Shown one piece after another: positions 38,901 to 46,640 of a DNA stretch of 64,000 nucleotides; the first letter of the stretch is position 1; the number at the start of each line of letters is the position of its first letter. The position numbers and the translations under genes were made by a program. The DNA is from Diphasiastrum complanatum. Its lineage: Eukaryota > Streptophyta > Lycopodiopsida > Lycopodiales > Lycopodiaceae. The notes beneath the pieces are model-generated. The model did no database searches, was not told the origin of the DNA, and saw only the letters and a list, made by a program, of their open reading frames with translations. Where the stretch lies: NCBI GenBank assembly GCA_029204225.1, contig CM055093.1, forward strand, positions 21,235,701 to 21,299,700, in the 5' to 3' direction.

Positions 38901-41071
38901 ATGGCATGCAAATAACAATTTCCCACCAAGAATGATTATTGCCATTGCATAGAATCAATGGTTAAAGCCCTATAAGCAATGACGACAAGCTCAAGTTTGC
39001 AGTCTTGGCTAATGGAACTTGATCGGCAGCCACTCCTAGTGATGGGCATAAAATCACATAAGTTGTGCTCTCTTGCTACATACATATAAGTTTCTAATTC
39101 CTTGGATCCTCGTGGTCATAGTTTTTTGAGGCCTCACATGAACCTCCACGATGCTGCACAACGTTGTACTTGCCATATCTATATAGATGCTATGACAACT
39201 TATGTCGACACATATGCAATCACATGACCTCGTGAATACTTGTATGCACTCAGAACTTGGCAACATGCTAGGTTAGGGAAAGCTACAAGCTTTTTATTAA
39301 TGCATGAAGTTCACAAATTAACAGTAATTGTTTTACAAGTTTATGAATTTGAATGTACTTGGGACACTTGAATGCTCATTAACAAATATAAATTACCATT
39401 CTTCTACCATCACGTTCACTTTGTTGAGACTCAATTTATTCAAAAGTACTTGTTGCAAGTTGTAATTTGATATCAGCAGTGAAAGTATCATCATTGATTC
39501 ATGCAATGATGTATCTGGTTTTTGAATATGTGCTATTGTGCAATCCATATGTATTTTTCCCCAATCATCTGTTTTGCAACATACAGCTACAAAAAACTTG
39601 TGCATAACTAAAATACTCGTATGCTAGCTAGTATGGACGGCCGCTAGCAACACATGGCTCCGCAACCCTTTTTCTTCCAAGGTCAGTCTTATCGTTCATT
39701 TTTTACTATGATAGTTGGTACCATCAAGCAGATCTAATATTTCAGGATACACAAAACTCAATGCCTCAGTGGCCATGACGTCAAAGATCTAAATGTCCCT
39801 CATTGCGTGAAAAGGTGGATGTTTTGGGTGCCTGGTGCTTAGAAAAGGTGGCAGCGGGTGTGGACTCTCAAGTATATGGAACACAAATCCATGCTATTTT
39901 AACCTTTGTCGGTACTGAGTTCAAAGATTGTTGCTAAACTATTGTAGAAAAAAAAAGACTGCAGAAGAAAAGTAAGTGTGCTACTGAGAAGCAAGCAACA
40001 AAACCAGACAAATCATCCATAAATTGATGATTGTATATATTCACACAACAAGTTCCTCCTCATAACAACATGCTCCAAACTTGGCCATGATTTGGCTTTT
40101 CAAAACTTACATCAGAACACACTCCTCATAAATGATAGTATTCATGATAAAATTTAGATTGCCATGTGTCATGGCTCACATTTAGAACTAGCTCTATCAG
40201 ATAGCTTGTAGGCAACTGCATCATAAGCATATATGCCAAAGGAAAAAGTGAAAAACGTTTGGGGGACCTAAAAATATATCAAACAATCAATAAGCCTAGA
40301 TACGCTTCAACATTCATAAAACATTCACTCATTGGTATCTCATTGATGGTCCACTTCGTAGTTGGGTAAAATCTTAGTTTATTATGGTGGTGTGGCTTCG
40401 TGAACCTTCTTGAAACTCCTTGAAACATGGACTAGTGACAAAGGTTCTTGTTTTACTTGGCAAATTTGCATAGTTGGAGCTGCAACAAGCAGCTTTCACC
40501 TGCCTTGTCATCAAGAGAAGCAAAATATATGGGTTTGCGCTATGCTACTAAAGAGCATGGATCCGAAATTTGATGGATGAGCTTGTAATGGACAAGAAAG
40601 AAATGATCCTGTATAAAGACAACCATGGGTGCTCATTTCTCAACAAAAATGACAAATTTCATAGAAGAAGTAAACAAAGTGGATCTCAGGATCATTATGT
40701 TGAACACATGGTTCGGTGAATTCTTGTTGAATAACATTGCAAAACATAGAAACCAAGCTGATCAACACGAAAGAAAAGGCTTTCTGGGCAGCAAAAAACC
40801 CATTTGCTAAAATAACCCAACAAACACGTATGGATTGAAAGAATGTACGAGACTTGGAATTAAGTTGTCAGTCGCCATGACTGTGGACTAGAATCAGTTT
40901 ATACACTAACAATTTGAGTTGAGTTTGATTGCCAACCTTTGATACGTTGCCACATAATGCTGAAGGCCAAATCCTCGGATGAAAGACAGAAAGGGTGTGA
41001 TGAGGGCGAAGTAGCAGATCCGATCCATGGAGCTGTGCAATGGTTGCAGCAGATTTTGCGATCACAGCCAT
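7608..41071 (-). CDS. Transaldolase-like gene with giant introns (3' end outside window)
   Basis: Transaldolase moves a three-carbon dihydroxyacetone unit between sugar phosphates in the non-oxidative pentose phosphate pathway, through a Schiff-base lysine. Nine exons (minus strand) are at 41071-40937, 37659-37587, 37456-37381, 37262-37179, 13704-13600, 8319-8253, 8091-8027, 7874-7805 and 7685-7608. Exons 2 to 5 join in phase (phases 2, 0 and 0), and so do exons 6 to 9. Family landmarks in order are [48 protein letters not shown]-type (here NLYNESG), [20 protein letters not shown] with the catalytic Lys in FKIPAT, and [20 protein letters not shown]. Exon 1 encodes a Ser/Ala/His-rich, acid-poor leader that looks like a plastid transit peptide. 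Phase breaks between exons 1 and 2 and between exons 5 and 6 suggest two small exons that I did not locate. The C-terminal third lies left of the window. The exons show no stop or frameshift, so the gene is probably functional. It is a plant-specific transaldolase-like aldolase rather than the classical plant TAL. Confidence 0.88.
7805..7874 (-). CDS. Transaldolase exon 8
   Basis: 70 bp between acceptor gtgtgcag and donor GTGAGC. It encodes [20 protein letters not shown] then GRVR. The AGVSVI..FVGR motif matches the phosphate-binding strand region of the transaldolase barrel. Confidence 0.92.
8027..8091 (-). CDS. Transaldolase exon 7
   Basis: 65 bp between acceptor catggcag and donor GTCGGC. 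It encodes [20 protein letters not shown] and Y, directly continuing TWQ of exon 6. The TWQGIEAA block is diagnostic of transaldolases. Confidence 0.92.
8253..8319 (-). CDS. Transaldolase exon 6 (Schiff-base lysine)
   Basis: 67 bp after acceptor caactgag, with donor GTACGT. It encodes [16 protein letters not shown] then IPATWQ. The Lys of FKIPAT corresponds to the catalytic Schiff-base lysine of transaldolases. Confidence 0.9.
8990..11130 (-). pseudogene. Decayed Ty3/gypsy gag-pol
   Basis: Read on the minus strand, a gag-like segment (about 11100-10680, with [14 protein letters not shown]) is followed by a zinc knuckle [14 protein letters not shown] (CX2CX4HX4C) near 10472-10512. A protease-side segment (about 10300-9990, [15 protein letters not shown]) comes next. 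Then [20 protein letters not shown] and PPYRLS (9880-9640) precede reverse transcriptase remnants ([10 protein letters not shown] near 9330, LLDNILVYS near 9225). Frames change often and stops are many. No LTRs were found, and integrase and RNase H are not recognisable, so the 3' part is missing. It lies in the transaldolase intron between exons 5 and 6, in the same orientation as the gene. Confidence 0.75.
11131..13599. other. Intron DNA without recognised content
   Basis: Short open frames occur (for example 12615-12866 plus) but none resembles a known family or is flanked by convincing splice sites. Some of this may be the 5' portion of the gypsy remnant. The missing small transaldolase exon before exon 6 should lie between 8320 and 13599. 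Confidence 0.5.
13600..13704 (-). CDS. Transaldolase exon 5
   Basis: 105 bp (35 codons) after acceptor aagttcag. It encodes [20 protein letters not shown] then [15 protein letters not shown], the strongly conserved core with the Asp of the active-site region. The donor AAG|GTTGTC is weak. The next expected residues (a few codons before NLYNE) must come from a small exon that I could not place. Confidence 0.88.
13705..15289. other. Intron DNA without recognised content
   Basis: AT-rich DNA upstream (on the gene strand, 5') of transaldolase exon 5. No repeat ends, long frames or RNA genes were recognised. Confidence 0.5.
15290..15610 (+). pseudogene. Old hAT/DUF659 transposase fragment, left part
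   Basis: Read on the plus strand, this gives a finger-like N-terminal piece (15292-15492) and then [20 protein letters not shown] and [10 protein letters not shown] (15492-15600), the start of a DUF659 domain. The remainder of the same gene resumes at 31280 beyond the LTR element. The transposase was therefore already present when the LTR retrotransposon inserted at 15762. Confidence 0.7.
15762..16088 (-). repeat. Left LTR (3' LTR), first segment
   Basis: Matches 30794-31120 with scattered substitutions. It is interrupted at 16088 by the second hAT element and resumes at 21230 after the duplicated gtctcaat. Confidence 0.9.
17043..20551 (+). pseudogene. hAT transposase (BED finger, DUF659, dimerisation region), decayed
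   Basis: Exon 1 (17043-18007) starts [20 protein letters not shown] and carries a finger CLHCGGLF and a Gln/Gly repeat region. Exon 2 (18100-18445) begins the DUF659 block ([25 protein letters not shown]). Exon 3 (18552-18958) has [18 protein letters not shown]. Exon 4 (19067-19235) has [20 protein letters not shown]. The exon after acceptor ccaacag (19354) has the dimerisation motif [13 protein letters not shown]. The last part, from 19798, is acidic and Arg/Gly-rich. Splice sites are good, and the layout matches the family A element. In-frame stops at 17496, 19380, 19587, 19951, 20080 and 20371 are all TAG, and there are frameshifts near 19354 and after 20371. Confidence 0.85.
20673..20759. 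repeat. (GA)n microsatellite
   Basis: A GA run of about 87 bp just downstream of the family B transposase gene. Confidence 0.97.
20914..20950. repeat. (GA)n microsatellite, second
   Basis: A shorter GA run separated from the first by gaaaaacgattc/gattcag-type sequence. Both lie inside the hAT element. Confidence 0.93.
21230..21378 (-). repeat. Left LTR (3' LTR), second segment
   Basis: Continues the LTR after the hAT insertion (gtgtctgggtcctctcaagg ... ggccataaca) and matches 31118-31267. The purine tract of the element, read on the minus strand, lies just to its right at about 21382-21395. Confidence 0.9.
21610..22134 (+). repeat. Copia left LTR
   Basis: 525 bp, TG...CA. It carries a 23-bp minisatellite (21845-21947) and a TATA-like tatatatatg near 21957-21966, followed by the presumed transcription start region. 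Confidence 0.95.
21845..21947. repeat. 23-bp minisatellite in the copia LTR
   Basis: About four and a half units of the form gttggatagccaatagtcaa followed by gta, with one to four changes per unit. The same array occurs in the right LTR at 26422-26524. It lies upstream of the LTR TATA-like site, so it may act as a promoter repeat. That role is inferred. Confidence 0.88.
22730..26068 (+). CDS. Copia Gag-protease-integrase polyprotein with RT deleted and unknown C-terminus
   Basis: The frame is open from 22670. The start at 22730 ([19 protein letters not shown]) is preferred because Gag homology begins there. Counting from 22670 the order is as follows: Gag; zinc knuckle [14 protein letters not shown] (about 282-295); protease [11 protein letters not shown] (about 370); GAG-pre-integrase LWHARFGHL and its CEGC; integrase with D577, D640 and E676 (D-D-35-E) and [10 protein letters not shown]. 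An in-frame gap lies near 24755, where GLGKKP replaces the usual segment of about 35-40 residues. After [12 protein letters not shown] (about 25166) the frame jumps to [14 protein letters not shown], so the reverse transcriptase core with its YxDD box is gone. No RNase H follows. The last 270 or so residues (from about 25200) match nothing I recognise. The whole frame has no stop for 1,132 codons. Confidence 0.88.
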   Translation: MAKESESIGSLFNADRLDGTNYSLWCYMIKNLLIAKGLWEVVNGDEKRPPTLAPITPSRTTTSLSTEVSSDEQKKWDRQDAQAHSVIALSVKRSIFPHIRSCKTSKSAWETLAKMFQVKNAAKVVYLQNQLSILKMQEGDLLTNHLTKIKDLREELLSIDDVIENSQFVSITLNSLPNSYLPFVSSLSISLRGQQISFDELVGLLLQEEQTRINFGEQEDQAFFAKGKGKGKWKGKPSFKTSKDDQKSKEAQDQDSKKKGKCHYCKKFGHHIKECRKRLAKEKEKGNDTSTAIITLEQQFEKEDNDYAFVTNNLISPQDEISATSNLAGFSAENSSSSALQVHVFSSIDWVIDSGATRHMTSHKEVFTKLVKVHDGSKVQGVDNTSYPIKDIGVIPIILPNGEEKYIRNVLYVPKIKKNLISVSTIMNQGLVVEFKEDKCLIKDPKRSLMIIASGTLRGGLFLMDTYERRASSSFCLVASSSHSLELAELWHARFGHLNFASLKMLKRFNMVEEFPNIEHPEGHVCEGCILGKFQRQAFPIDGTIRVDGKFDLVHSDVCGPMRTESIGRCKYFVTFNDDLSRFTWIYPMKAKSEVFQRFKDFLAMIENQFGHSLKILRTDRGGEYIKNTFDTYLQSKGIHHQMTTPYTTQQNGVAERKNRTIMEMARCMLKAKGLGKKPTISHLRIFGCTAYAFIPDKLRTKLEDKGVKCIFVGYSSESKGYRLFNMDTNKIVVSRDVHFDEKTSYDVAPTHVMKGDFPHDAYVEIFTDEDGAVEPVFYEQARGEKCWEDAMQEEYNSLMKNHTWVLVDLPHGARIFISQQRYIEQMLKQSSFHAKPFQFDVLTKAEKFKHSLEPFCTNRGGSQHVSISTFVQSVKSEHLFGENFSLFEKSAMSSHASSRDNFDDTIVDASLDSLPNFYDEDVGQQVQSSSFGHLQPIFHHEQSIMLQEQPAEDYGQHGPYWEHFGQQSVEQPITVPCRLLETLQDSKEISYYERKAHASLQSVPLADFFGSTLTLHHDVGTSPILCEQVIDGKVREDVMPKEFGTLFYCPYGKKYFRMMWEPMMDYKSMFRLIVEFMLVPYFGWSMQILTLRLDASLLRILFLLYVGHDWG
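26187..26711 (+). repeat. Copia right LTR
   Basis: 525 bp, preceded by the purine tract ttaaggaggg and followed by the ggtta duplication. It is practically identical to the left LTR. Confidence 0.95.
26717..30780 (-). other. Internal region of the nested LTR element
   Basis: About 4 kb of AT-rich DNA with only short open frames on either strand. On the element's strand a short VFVLVDDF-like stretch near 28950 is vaguely reminiscent of retroelement proteins but is too weak to classify. A non-coding (LARD-like) or deeply decayed interior is the safest description. Confidence 0.55.
30781..30792 (-). promoter_or_regulatory. Primer-binding site of the LTR element
   Basis: The plus strand gctctgatacca is TGGTATCAGAGC on the element's strand, the standard site complementary to the 3' end of plant initiator methionine tRNA. 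One or two bases separate it from the right LTR. Confidence 0.9.
30794..31267 (-). repeat. Right LTR (5' LTR) of the nested element
   Basis: 474 bp and uninterrupted. It has the same ends as the left copy and is followed by the tcaat duplication. Confidence 0.92.
31280..33110 (+). pseudogene. Old hAT/DUF659 transposase, right part
   Basis: This continues the fragment at 15290-15610 after the LTR element. It contains [20 protein letters not shown] then [11 protein letters not shown] (31295-31400), and a later block with [29 protein letters not shown] and [16 protein letters not shown] (31560-31810). After aggattcaag near 31970 comes KAKWESKWN, then [18 protein letters not shown] (about 32080-32140). 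An acidic tail [15 protein letters not shown] lies at 32940-33000. Stops and frameshifts are frequent, so it is older than both intact-ended hAT elements. Confidence 0.75.
33459..34268. mobile_element. Non-autonomous hAT element of family B, 810 bp
   Basis: The ends are catagttgcagcgcgattc and, on the other strand, catagttgcagcgaatcgcg. A perfect 8-bp duplication gtttgaac lies at 33451-33458 and 34269-34276. The ends match the 5.1 kb element at 16089-21221 (catagttgca). The interior has no transposase. It contains repeated cgcgattc words, a GC-rich palindromic patch near 33717-33815 and A/T-rich flanks. It is a candidate for mobilisation by a family B transposase. Confidence 0.92.
34403..34836. 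mobile_element. Short degenerate hAT-like element, 434 bp
   Basis: The left end caatgatgcac and the right end (other strand) cgagttgcac are weak inverted repeats. Near-identical 8-bp repeats gtatgcat (34395-34402) and gtatgtat (34837-34844) flank it. The interior has ttccagaacg / ccggaacg words near both ends and an A/T-rich centre, the same plan as the other hAT relatives here. The boundaries are less sure than for the two perfect cases. Confidence 0.6.
34845..37178. other. Intron DNA without recognised content
   Basis: AT-rich DNA between the 434-bp element and transaldolase exon 4. I found no frames, repeat ends or RNA genes that I can support. Confidence 0.5.
37179..37262 (-). CDS. Transaldolase exon 4
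   Basis: 84 bp (28 codons) between acceptor cctacag and donor GTATCT. It encodes [15 protein letters not shown], then a stretch ending CFLTK, which runs into [12 protein letters not shown] of exon 5. The following intron is about 23.5 kb and holds most of the transposons of this window. Confidence 0.9.
37381..37456 (-). CDS. Transaldolase exon 3
   Basis: 76 bp between acceptor aaatag and donor GTAAGA. It encodes [20 protein letters not shown] then KTGFN, a highly conserved block of the family. It joins exon 4 in phase 0. Confidence 0.9.
37587..37659 (-). CDS. Transaldolase exon 2
   Basis: 73 bp between acceptor cttaag and donor GTGAGG. It encodes [19 protein letters not shown] and DDYE, the conserved N-terminal segment of this plant transaldolase-like group. 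It joins exon 3 in phase to give ERYPPTAA. Confidence 0.88.
38480..38760 (-). pseudogene. Copia RNase H fragment in transaldolase intron 1
   Basis: Minus strand reading gives [18 protein letters not shown] and then [20 protein letters not shown], which correspond to the AEY... and ...SKHID..YHFIR blocks of copia RNase H. It is short, has stops, and no LTR was seen. Confidence 0.65.
40490..40860 (+). pseudogene. Copia RNase H fragment, plus strand
   Basis: Plus strand reading gives [20 protein letters not shown] then [14 protein letters not shown], a degraded copia RNase H (normally DN..A...NP.FH.RSKHI...HF.R). It ends about 80 bp before transaldolase exon 1 on the opposite strand. Confidence 0.55.
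40937..41071 (-). CDS. Transaldolase exon 1 (transit-peptide exon)
   Basis: The ATG at 41071 has the plant-like context gagaaATGGCT. There are 45 codons ([16 protein letters not shown]...), rich in Ala, Ser, Leu and His and with few acidic residues, consistent with a plastid leader. The donor after CAAAG is GTTGGC. A second possible donor, GTATCA, lies 9 bases earlier. Both are phase 0, which does not fit exon 2 directly, so a linker exon is probably missing. Confidence 0.7.
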
Positions 41072-41210
41072 TTCTCGCACTCAAAAGCAAAAGCAAGAAT
41101 AGCAGAAGAGCAGAGAGAGCTTCTCTTCAATTCTCGCACTCACGAACATTAATGGATTATGGTGCATAGTGGAAATGTACTATTATTATTATATTATTAA
41201 ATGTAGTGGG
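41072..41210 (-). promoter_or_regulatory. Probable 5' UTR and promoter of the transaldolase gene
   Basis: Upstream of the ATG at 41071 the gene strand has a pyrimidine-rich leader (gagaagctctctctgctctt). Further up is an A/T block (ttaataatataataataat, about 41180-41203) that could serve as a TATA region. This rests on position and composition only. Confidence 0.35.
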
Positions 41211-42139
41211 TTTAGTCAAAGGTTTTCTATCTTTTGCTACACAAGTCCACATATCATTGAAGGATTTAGTGAGAACAAGTCCATGGATTAGTTTGGAATT
41301 TTAGGATCCAAACCATTAGTTTGGAATTTTAAGATCCAAACCAAATCTCCAAACGAGTGTTGGGTGAATCATACTTTTTAACAAATTTTGGAAATCAACT
41401 AAAAATGGATACTATATTGATGCTATGTTAAAATCGATTTTTTTGCCCCTAATCCGGGTATCAGTATGTGCATTGAAGGGCTAAAACTAGCCCGATTCGG
41501 GTATCGACCGTAATATTACAAAATCATATATCGGTCGGGTATTTTCTATGATACCATTGTTAATACCATTGCTGATACCACCCAAGCACCTATATACATG
41601 CCCAACACTGATCCAAACGAAGTTGTGTCATGGGAAAATTAAATATTGTAGATATTTTAAAAATATTTGTCAAAATCATTATAAATCGAATTAAAAAGTC
41701 CCTTTGTGTGACCATTGGATTTGCCACCCATTTTTTGAACTTTGGCAAGTGAGTTCACGAGCAATGGCCACCCCGTTCAAACTTGCCTGGAGAGTGCTAA
41801 ATGAAGGGTCACAATTTGATTGACTAATTTGAATCCACACCATCCCATTGGTCCCTTTTGTTAAATTGCCCTTGGCAACTCAACATGTTAGGCAATGTCC
41901 CCATGCCCAAAAAATGGGCTTGAGTTGGCCATACCTGGCAAGGGTCCCTTGCCACCTCATCTGCCACACTAGTGGTGACAACTTAGTGTAAGTATGAAAA
42001 GGGGGGGAGCCATTTTTCCTTGCCTGGACCAATGAGATAATGCCATTTGGAACTTGGAACTTGCTAGCAATGTAGTATGAAACCATCCTAAAATTCATCC
42101 AAGAGATTAGTGATAAACAAGTCCATACATGTAATGCCA
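41211..42139. other. Intergenic DNA without recognised content
   Basis: No gene or repeat boundary is recognised. The minus-strand open frame at 41880-42140 has no familiar motif. Confidence 0.5.
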
Positions 42140-43137
42140 ATGGAGGTATTTTTGACTGGAGGAAAGCCCAAATAGTAGCACAAGGATTTGCTCAAATCCG
42201 AAACATCGAATACAACGAGACTTTTAGTCTTGTAGTCAAACATTCATCAATCCGAGCCCTCCTATTGTATGTTGCAGCAGTCGACCTCGAAGTACATCAA
42301 CTCGATATATAGACTGCTTATCTCAATGGAGTCATCGAAGAAGACATCTACATGCTATAGCCTGAAGGATACGTCCTCAAAGGTATGAAGCATTATTTCT
42401 GTAAATTTCATAGAGCATTTTATGACTTGAAGCAATCAGCAAGAGCTTGGTTTCAGAGGATCGACACATTTCTCATCCAACATGGTTTTCAACCAAGCAC
42501 TGCCAATTCCAATGTTTACTTCAAGTCAATCCAGTATTATTTCATTATCATCACCTTGTATATCGACGATACATTGCTTTTTAGCAACAGTACTGATCGG
42601 GTGACGGATGCCAAACATATGTTGTCTTCCAAATTCGACATGACCGATCTGGACGAAGCTCACTACTGTTTGGGGATTCAAATCCACAGAGACAGAGCAA
42701 GACGACTGATTTATATCACTCAAAAAATACATCTTCACAATACTCTTATCAACTATAATATGATCAATCGTAAATTAGCTCACTCACCAATGGATCTAGG
42801 CTTGCGATTGTCGAAGGACCAAAATCCTCAAACCAAGCAAGAATAGGAACAGATGAGAGAGTATCCATATCAATCGATACTTAGATCCCTCATGTATACA
42901 ATGGTCCACACAAGACCTGATATCGCTTTTGCAGTCAGCTCACTAAGCCAATTCATGGCTAATCCTGGCATCACTCATTGGAAGGCTCAGCTTATAAGAG
43001 TCATGAGATATATTCGAGCTACTATGGACCAATGCATCTGCTATGGGGAAGTCGACAACGACAATGACTGTCCTATCCCTTGGAACAGTCGTAAGCAAAC
43101 CTCTATTGCTCTTTCCTCTACAGAACGTAGATCATAG
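42140..43137 (+). pseudogene. Copia reverse transcriptase/RNase H fragment
   Basis: A nearly continuous frame reads AQIVAQGFAQIRNIEYNETF, AAVDLEVHQLDI and YDLKQSARAWFQRIDTFLIQ. The catalytic box follows as TLYIDDTLLFSN (about 42555-42590), then MYTMVHTRPDIAFAVSSLSQ. The only stops in this frame are TAG at 42310, 42358, 42844 and 43135. No LTR is present. The fragment ends where the oppositely oriented gypsy copy begins. Confidence 0.85.
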
Positions 43138-43139
43138 CC

Positions 43140-46100
43140 AGTGCCTCTCGTTCTGTTGTCAAATAATTTATGAGCTGTCGGCTAGCAAATCGGATTGGAA
43201 AAAAAAAATTGTGTTCTCCTGGCTGGGTTAAGACAGCTCCCACTGCATACTTTGACGAATCCGTATGCACATGAAACTTTATGGACCAATTGGGTGGACG
43301 TAATATTGGCGCTGAGACCAATGCATCTTTAAGTTTTTGGAAAGCCTGTAGGGCTCTCTCTGTCCAATGTGGTTCCAGTAAATTGGTCGTGCTAACTCCA
43401 CAAAGTCTAAAATAAAGATTCGGTAGTAGTTAGCGTGACCCATGAAAATGTAGACTCCGCGGATCGTTCTTGATGGTGGCAGATCGACAATGATTCTTAT
43501 CTTTGTGGCGATCCCATGTCTGGATACTATATGGCCAAGGATTAGGCCATGTGTCACCCAAAACTAACACTTCCCTGAATTCAAGGATATCTGATATTCG
43601 CGACATTTCTTCAGCACCTTGTCCAGATTGGATAAGTGCTCCGAGTTAGGTCCGTGCACGCACAGATCATCCAAGAAAATCTCCAGAAATTTTTGCAGGT
43701 ACTCTTTGAATGCTGCATGCATAACTCGCTAAAAGGTACTTGGTGCATTGCAAAGTCCAAACGACATCACCTTGTAGGCATAGGTTCCCCATTCCGTGGC
43801 GAATGTTGTTTTGTGCTGATCTTGCAACGCTATTTTCACCTAATTGGAGCCGCTGAAACCGTCTAGGAAACTATAGGCTTTACTTTGTCTAGAACACTTT
43901 ACATAAATGGTAAAGGGAAATGATCCTTCTTGGTAACTACATTTAATGCTTTCAGGTTCACAAATATTTGCATTTTGTCATTCTTGTTGGCTACTATGAC
44001 TATTGGGGACAACCATTCAGTGAATTCGATCTCATAAATGAAATCAGCGTCTAGCAATTTGTGCAACTATTGCTTAATCAACTCTATAGAGTTCGGGTTG
44101 CAACAATAGTAACGGCTCACCTTGGGGACTGCTCCATCCACCAAGGGTATGGTATGCTGGACTACGGTTGATGGGATACCCTTCAAATCACTGTAATTCC
44201 AAGCAAAACAATCCTTGTATTCCACCAATAATGAGCATAGTTTTTTTTGTATTGAGTGGGCGTTAATTGTTCTCTCTCACATGCACGATCTTTTCTTCTT
44301 CACTTGGCTCAGCTAGATTCATGGGTTGCGTTCACACAAGGCATTCACGCAGGTCCTTCAAACCCTTGTTCCGCTGATTCCTGACTTTGATCAAGTTCTC
44401 GTTGAGCTTGCGGCATCATGATTACTACGTTGTCTAAGGTATAGTTCTTGAAGGTTTCTGGCATCTCGTGAACTGGCATTCGACAAGATTCCTCCTTCAA
44501 CATATTGATCTTAACCCGACTCGTGATTTTTGGTTTATCAGTCATCTATGAGGAAGATGATGTTGCGTCTAGGTCCATTCGGACTGATTTCAAGGAGTCC
44601 AACACCTTCTTTTTTTCTTTTCTACTCACGTAGTTGGGTTCATCCTTGTTGTCTTTCTTCGGAACTGGTGTGACGTTCGCTTCATAATTGCGGATATCCA
44701 CATCCACCGTAGCTATGGCCTTCTCTGGTAGATCGCTCCATCGGATCACCTAGTTATAACATTGTTTCAGCTAGTTCTTCTTGTTGGCAGGTGCCTTGGG
44801 TGGATCTATCTTGAAAACTTTAGCCATTACGGATTTTTGTGGTGGGTGAGCTGGTACTTTCTTAATTCCATAATGATTTGAGTCCATATGTTGCAGGACC
44901 TATTCATTGGTCAGCTCAGTCTCCTTGTTGTAGGTAAAAGCATGTTGCCAAGGGAAATCATCATCCACAGGGTTCTCAATAGCTTCCGCTGACAACCATG
45001 CTACATTGATCATGTTCACCCCGAAAGTGATTGGTGTGTCCAATGTATAGCACTTGGGTGAAGATGTGTTGGGTTCTAGATCTGAATCCGGTCGACAAGC
45101 ATGCCCAACCATACAGTCAACGATTGCCAATGTGTCCGTCCATCTCATAATATCCATTTCAGAGTCATAATGACCTCCCCTGGGTTGCCTTGGACGATTG
45201 ATTGTATGATCAATGGTGGTCGATCCGTCATCAGCTTTTGGTGTAATTGGTTTCACCACCCATGTGGTTGGATCGACCTTTCCAACCTGCTCCCTGTTTT
45301 CGAAGGTGAGTTTTCTGGTTCCCTAGTTGTGAACCACTTGCGCAGTCCTCAGCCACAGTCTTGCACGCGGTAGGCAGAAGGGGACTCTGGTATGTCCATC
45401 ACCACAAAAGTAATTACAAACTACATTTCCGCTATTTTATAGGGATATCATCAACTACACCTTTTGGTTTAACACAGGATTTATCTGTTAGTTTGATGGC
45501 AAATTTTGTTGGCTTCAATCCTTGTAAACCACCCCACTTCTGGTGCAAAGAAATGGAGATCAAATTTACACATGATCCTCTATCTACCACTGTTGCCTCG
45601 TCCTCGAATTTCTTGTGCTTGATTGGCAGGGTGATATTGTGTTCTTCGCTTTCCCACGCTGTCCCAATGTGGAGGACGTTGCTTTTTTCTTCGTAGTCTG
45701 CACAGTATATGGGCTCTTGTGTTATTGGTTCCGCTTCCGCCTTGTCCCATTTAACCAAGAGACTTTTAGCTTGCGGCGCAAGTCACAGCAGTTCTCCAAG
45801 AGATAAGCTAACACGACTTGCTAGCAAACTTGTGAGTATCTCAATATGCAGATCATCGGACTCCACCATGTGGAAAGGTGGTCCATGACGATGTACCTGA
45901 TCATTCTGATCAGTTCGCAATGGCAAGCTCATTTGTTGTACTGGTTCTTCATCAGCAGGAGGTTCTACAAGTACATCTTTTGCTTGTGCTTTTTCCTCCG
46001 CTTGCGCTTTCTGTACCCAATGGTTTATCTTGTAATATTGTCTACCTTCTTCCCTCACATTCGGATACGGTGGTCCTGCAGTTGAGGGTTGATCATCAGA

Positions 46101-46640
46101 TACTGATGGGGGTGGTGAGGGAGCCACTTCCTTCCGCTTTTGTGCTCATGTGACTGCTAGCACTGGGGTATGAAAGTGTTGTTTTCCTGGTGGCGTCCCT
46201 ACTAGAACTGTTGTAGGGTGTACTGTGATTATATTCAAAGGTGCACTCGTTCTAGGTTTTAATGGACAATTCTTGTAGCAGTGTCCATATTCGCATTCTC
46301 AGCAGAAGGATGTGTATTGTCCCTTGTAAGGACATTCTGCAATTCGATGGCCTTCGCCGCATCTGTAACAGCCGTGATTTCTACCACCTTGACATTGAGG
46401 TTGGGCCGCATAGTTCACACAATACTCGTTAATGGCTGGATCTACAAATATCTCAACTGGCCCGTACCACTGCTGCTGCTCAGGTTGAGGTGATGTTGGT
46501 ACTTTATGTTCCGTCATTGCAAAATCCACATGAGCCACTTGGTTGTTAGCTAGCCCTGGTGGTGCAGCCTAACGCCATGCACTGCTGATTGTTCGGCGCA
46601 CCATACCTCGGTGCCGCATTGGGTGCCCCTTGATGATAAG
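43140..46640 (-). pseudogene. Ty3/gypsy gag-protease-RT remnant, minus strand
   Basis: Reading leftward from 46640, the gag end has two zinc knuckles (CYRCGEGHRIAEC near 46380-46340, then ECEYGHCYKNC). A linker (46127-45783) and a protease-like segment with VVDRGSCVNLISISLHQKW (about 45600-45540) follow, where the usual D-S/T-G is D-R-G. WNYSDLKGIP lies near 44200-44167, and RT motifs VMSFGLCNAPST (near 43770) and IFLDDLCVH (near 43680) come next. LGHIVSRHGIATK and RFASRQLINYLTTEREALAM end the fragment at 43140. The 3' half (integrase) and LTRs are missing. Several stops and frameshifts are present. Confidence 0.85.

Noticed and set aside
41880-42140. 86-residue minus-strand open frame
   Set aside because: No recognisable motif and no supporting splice sites or context.
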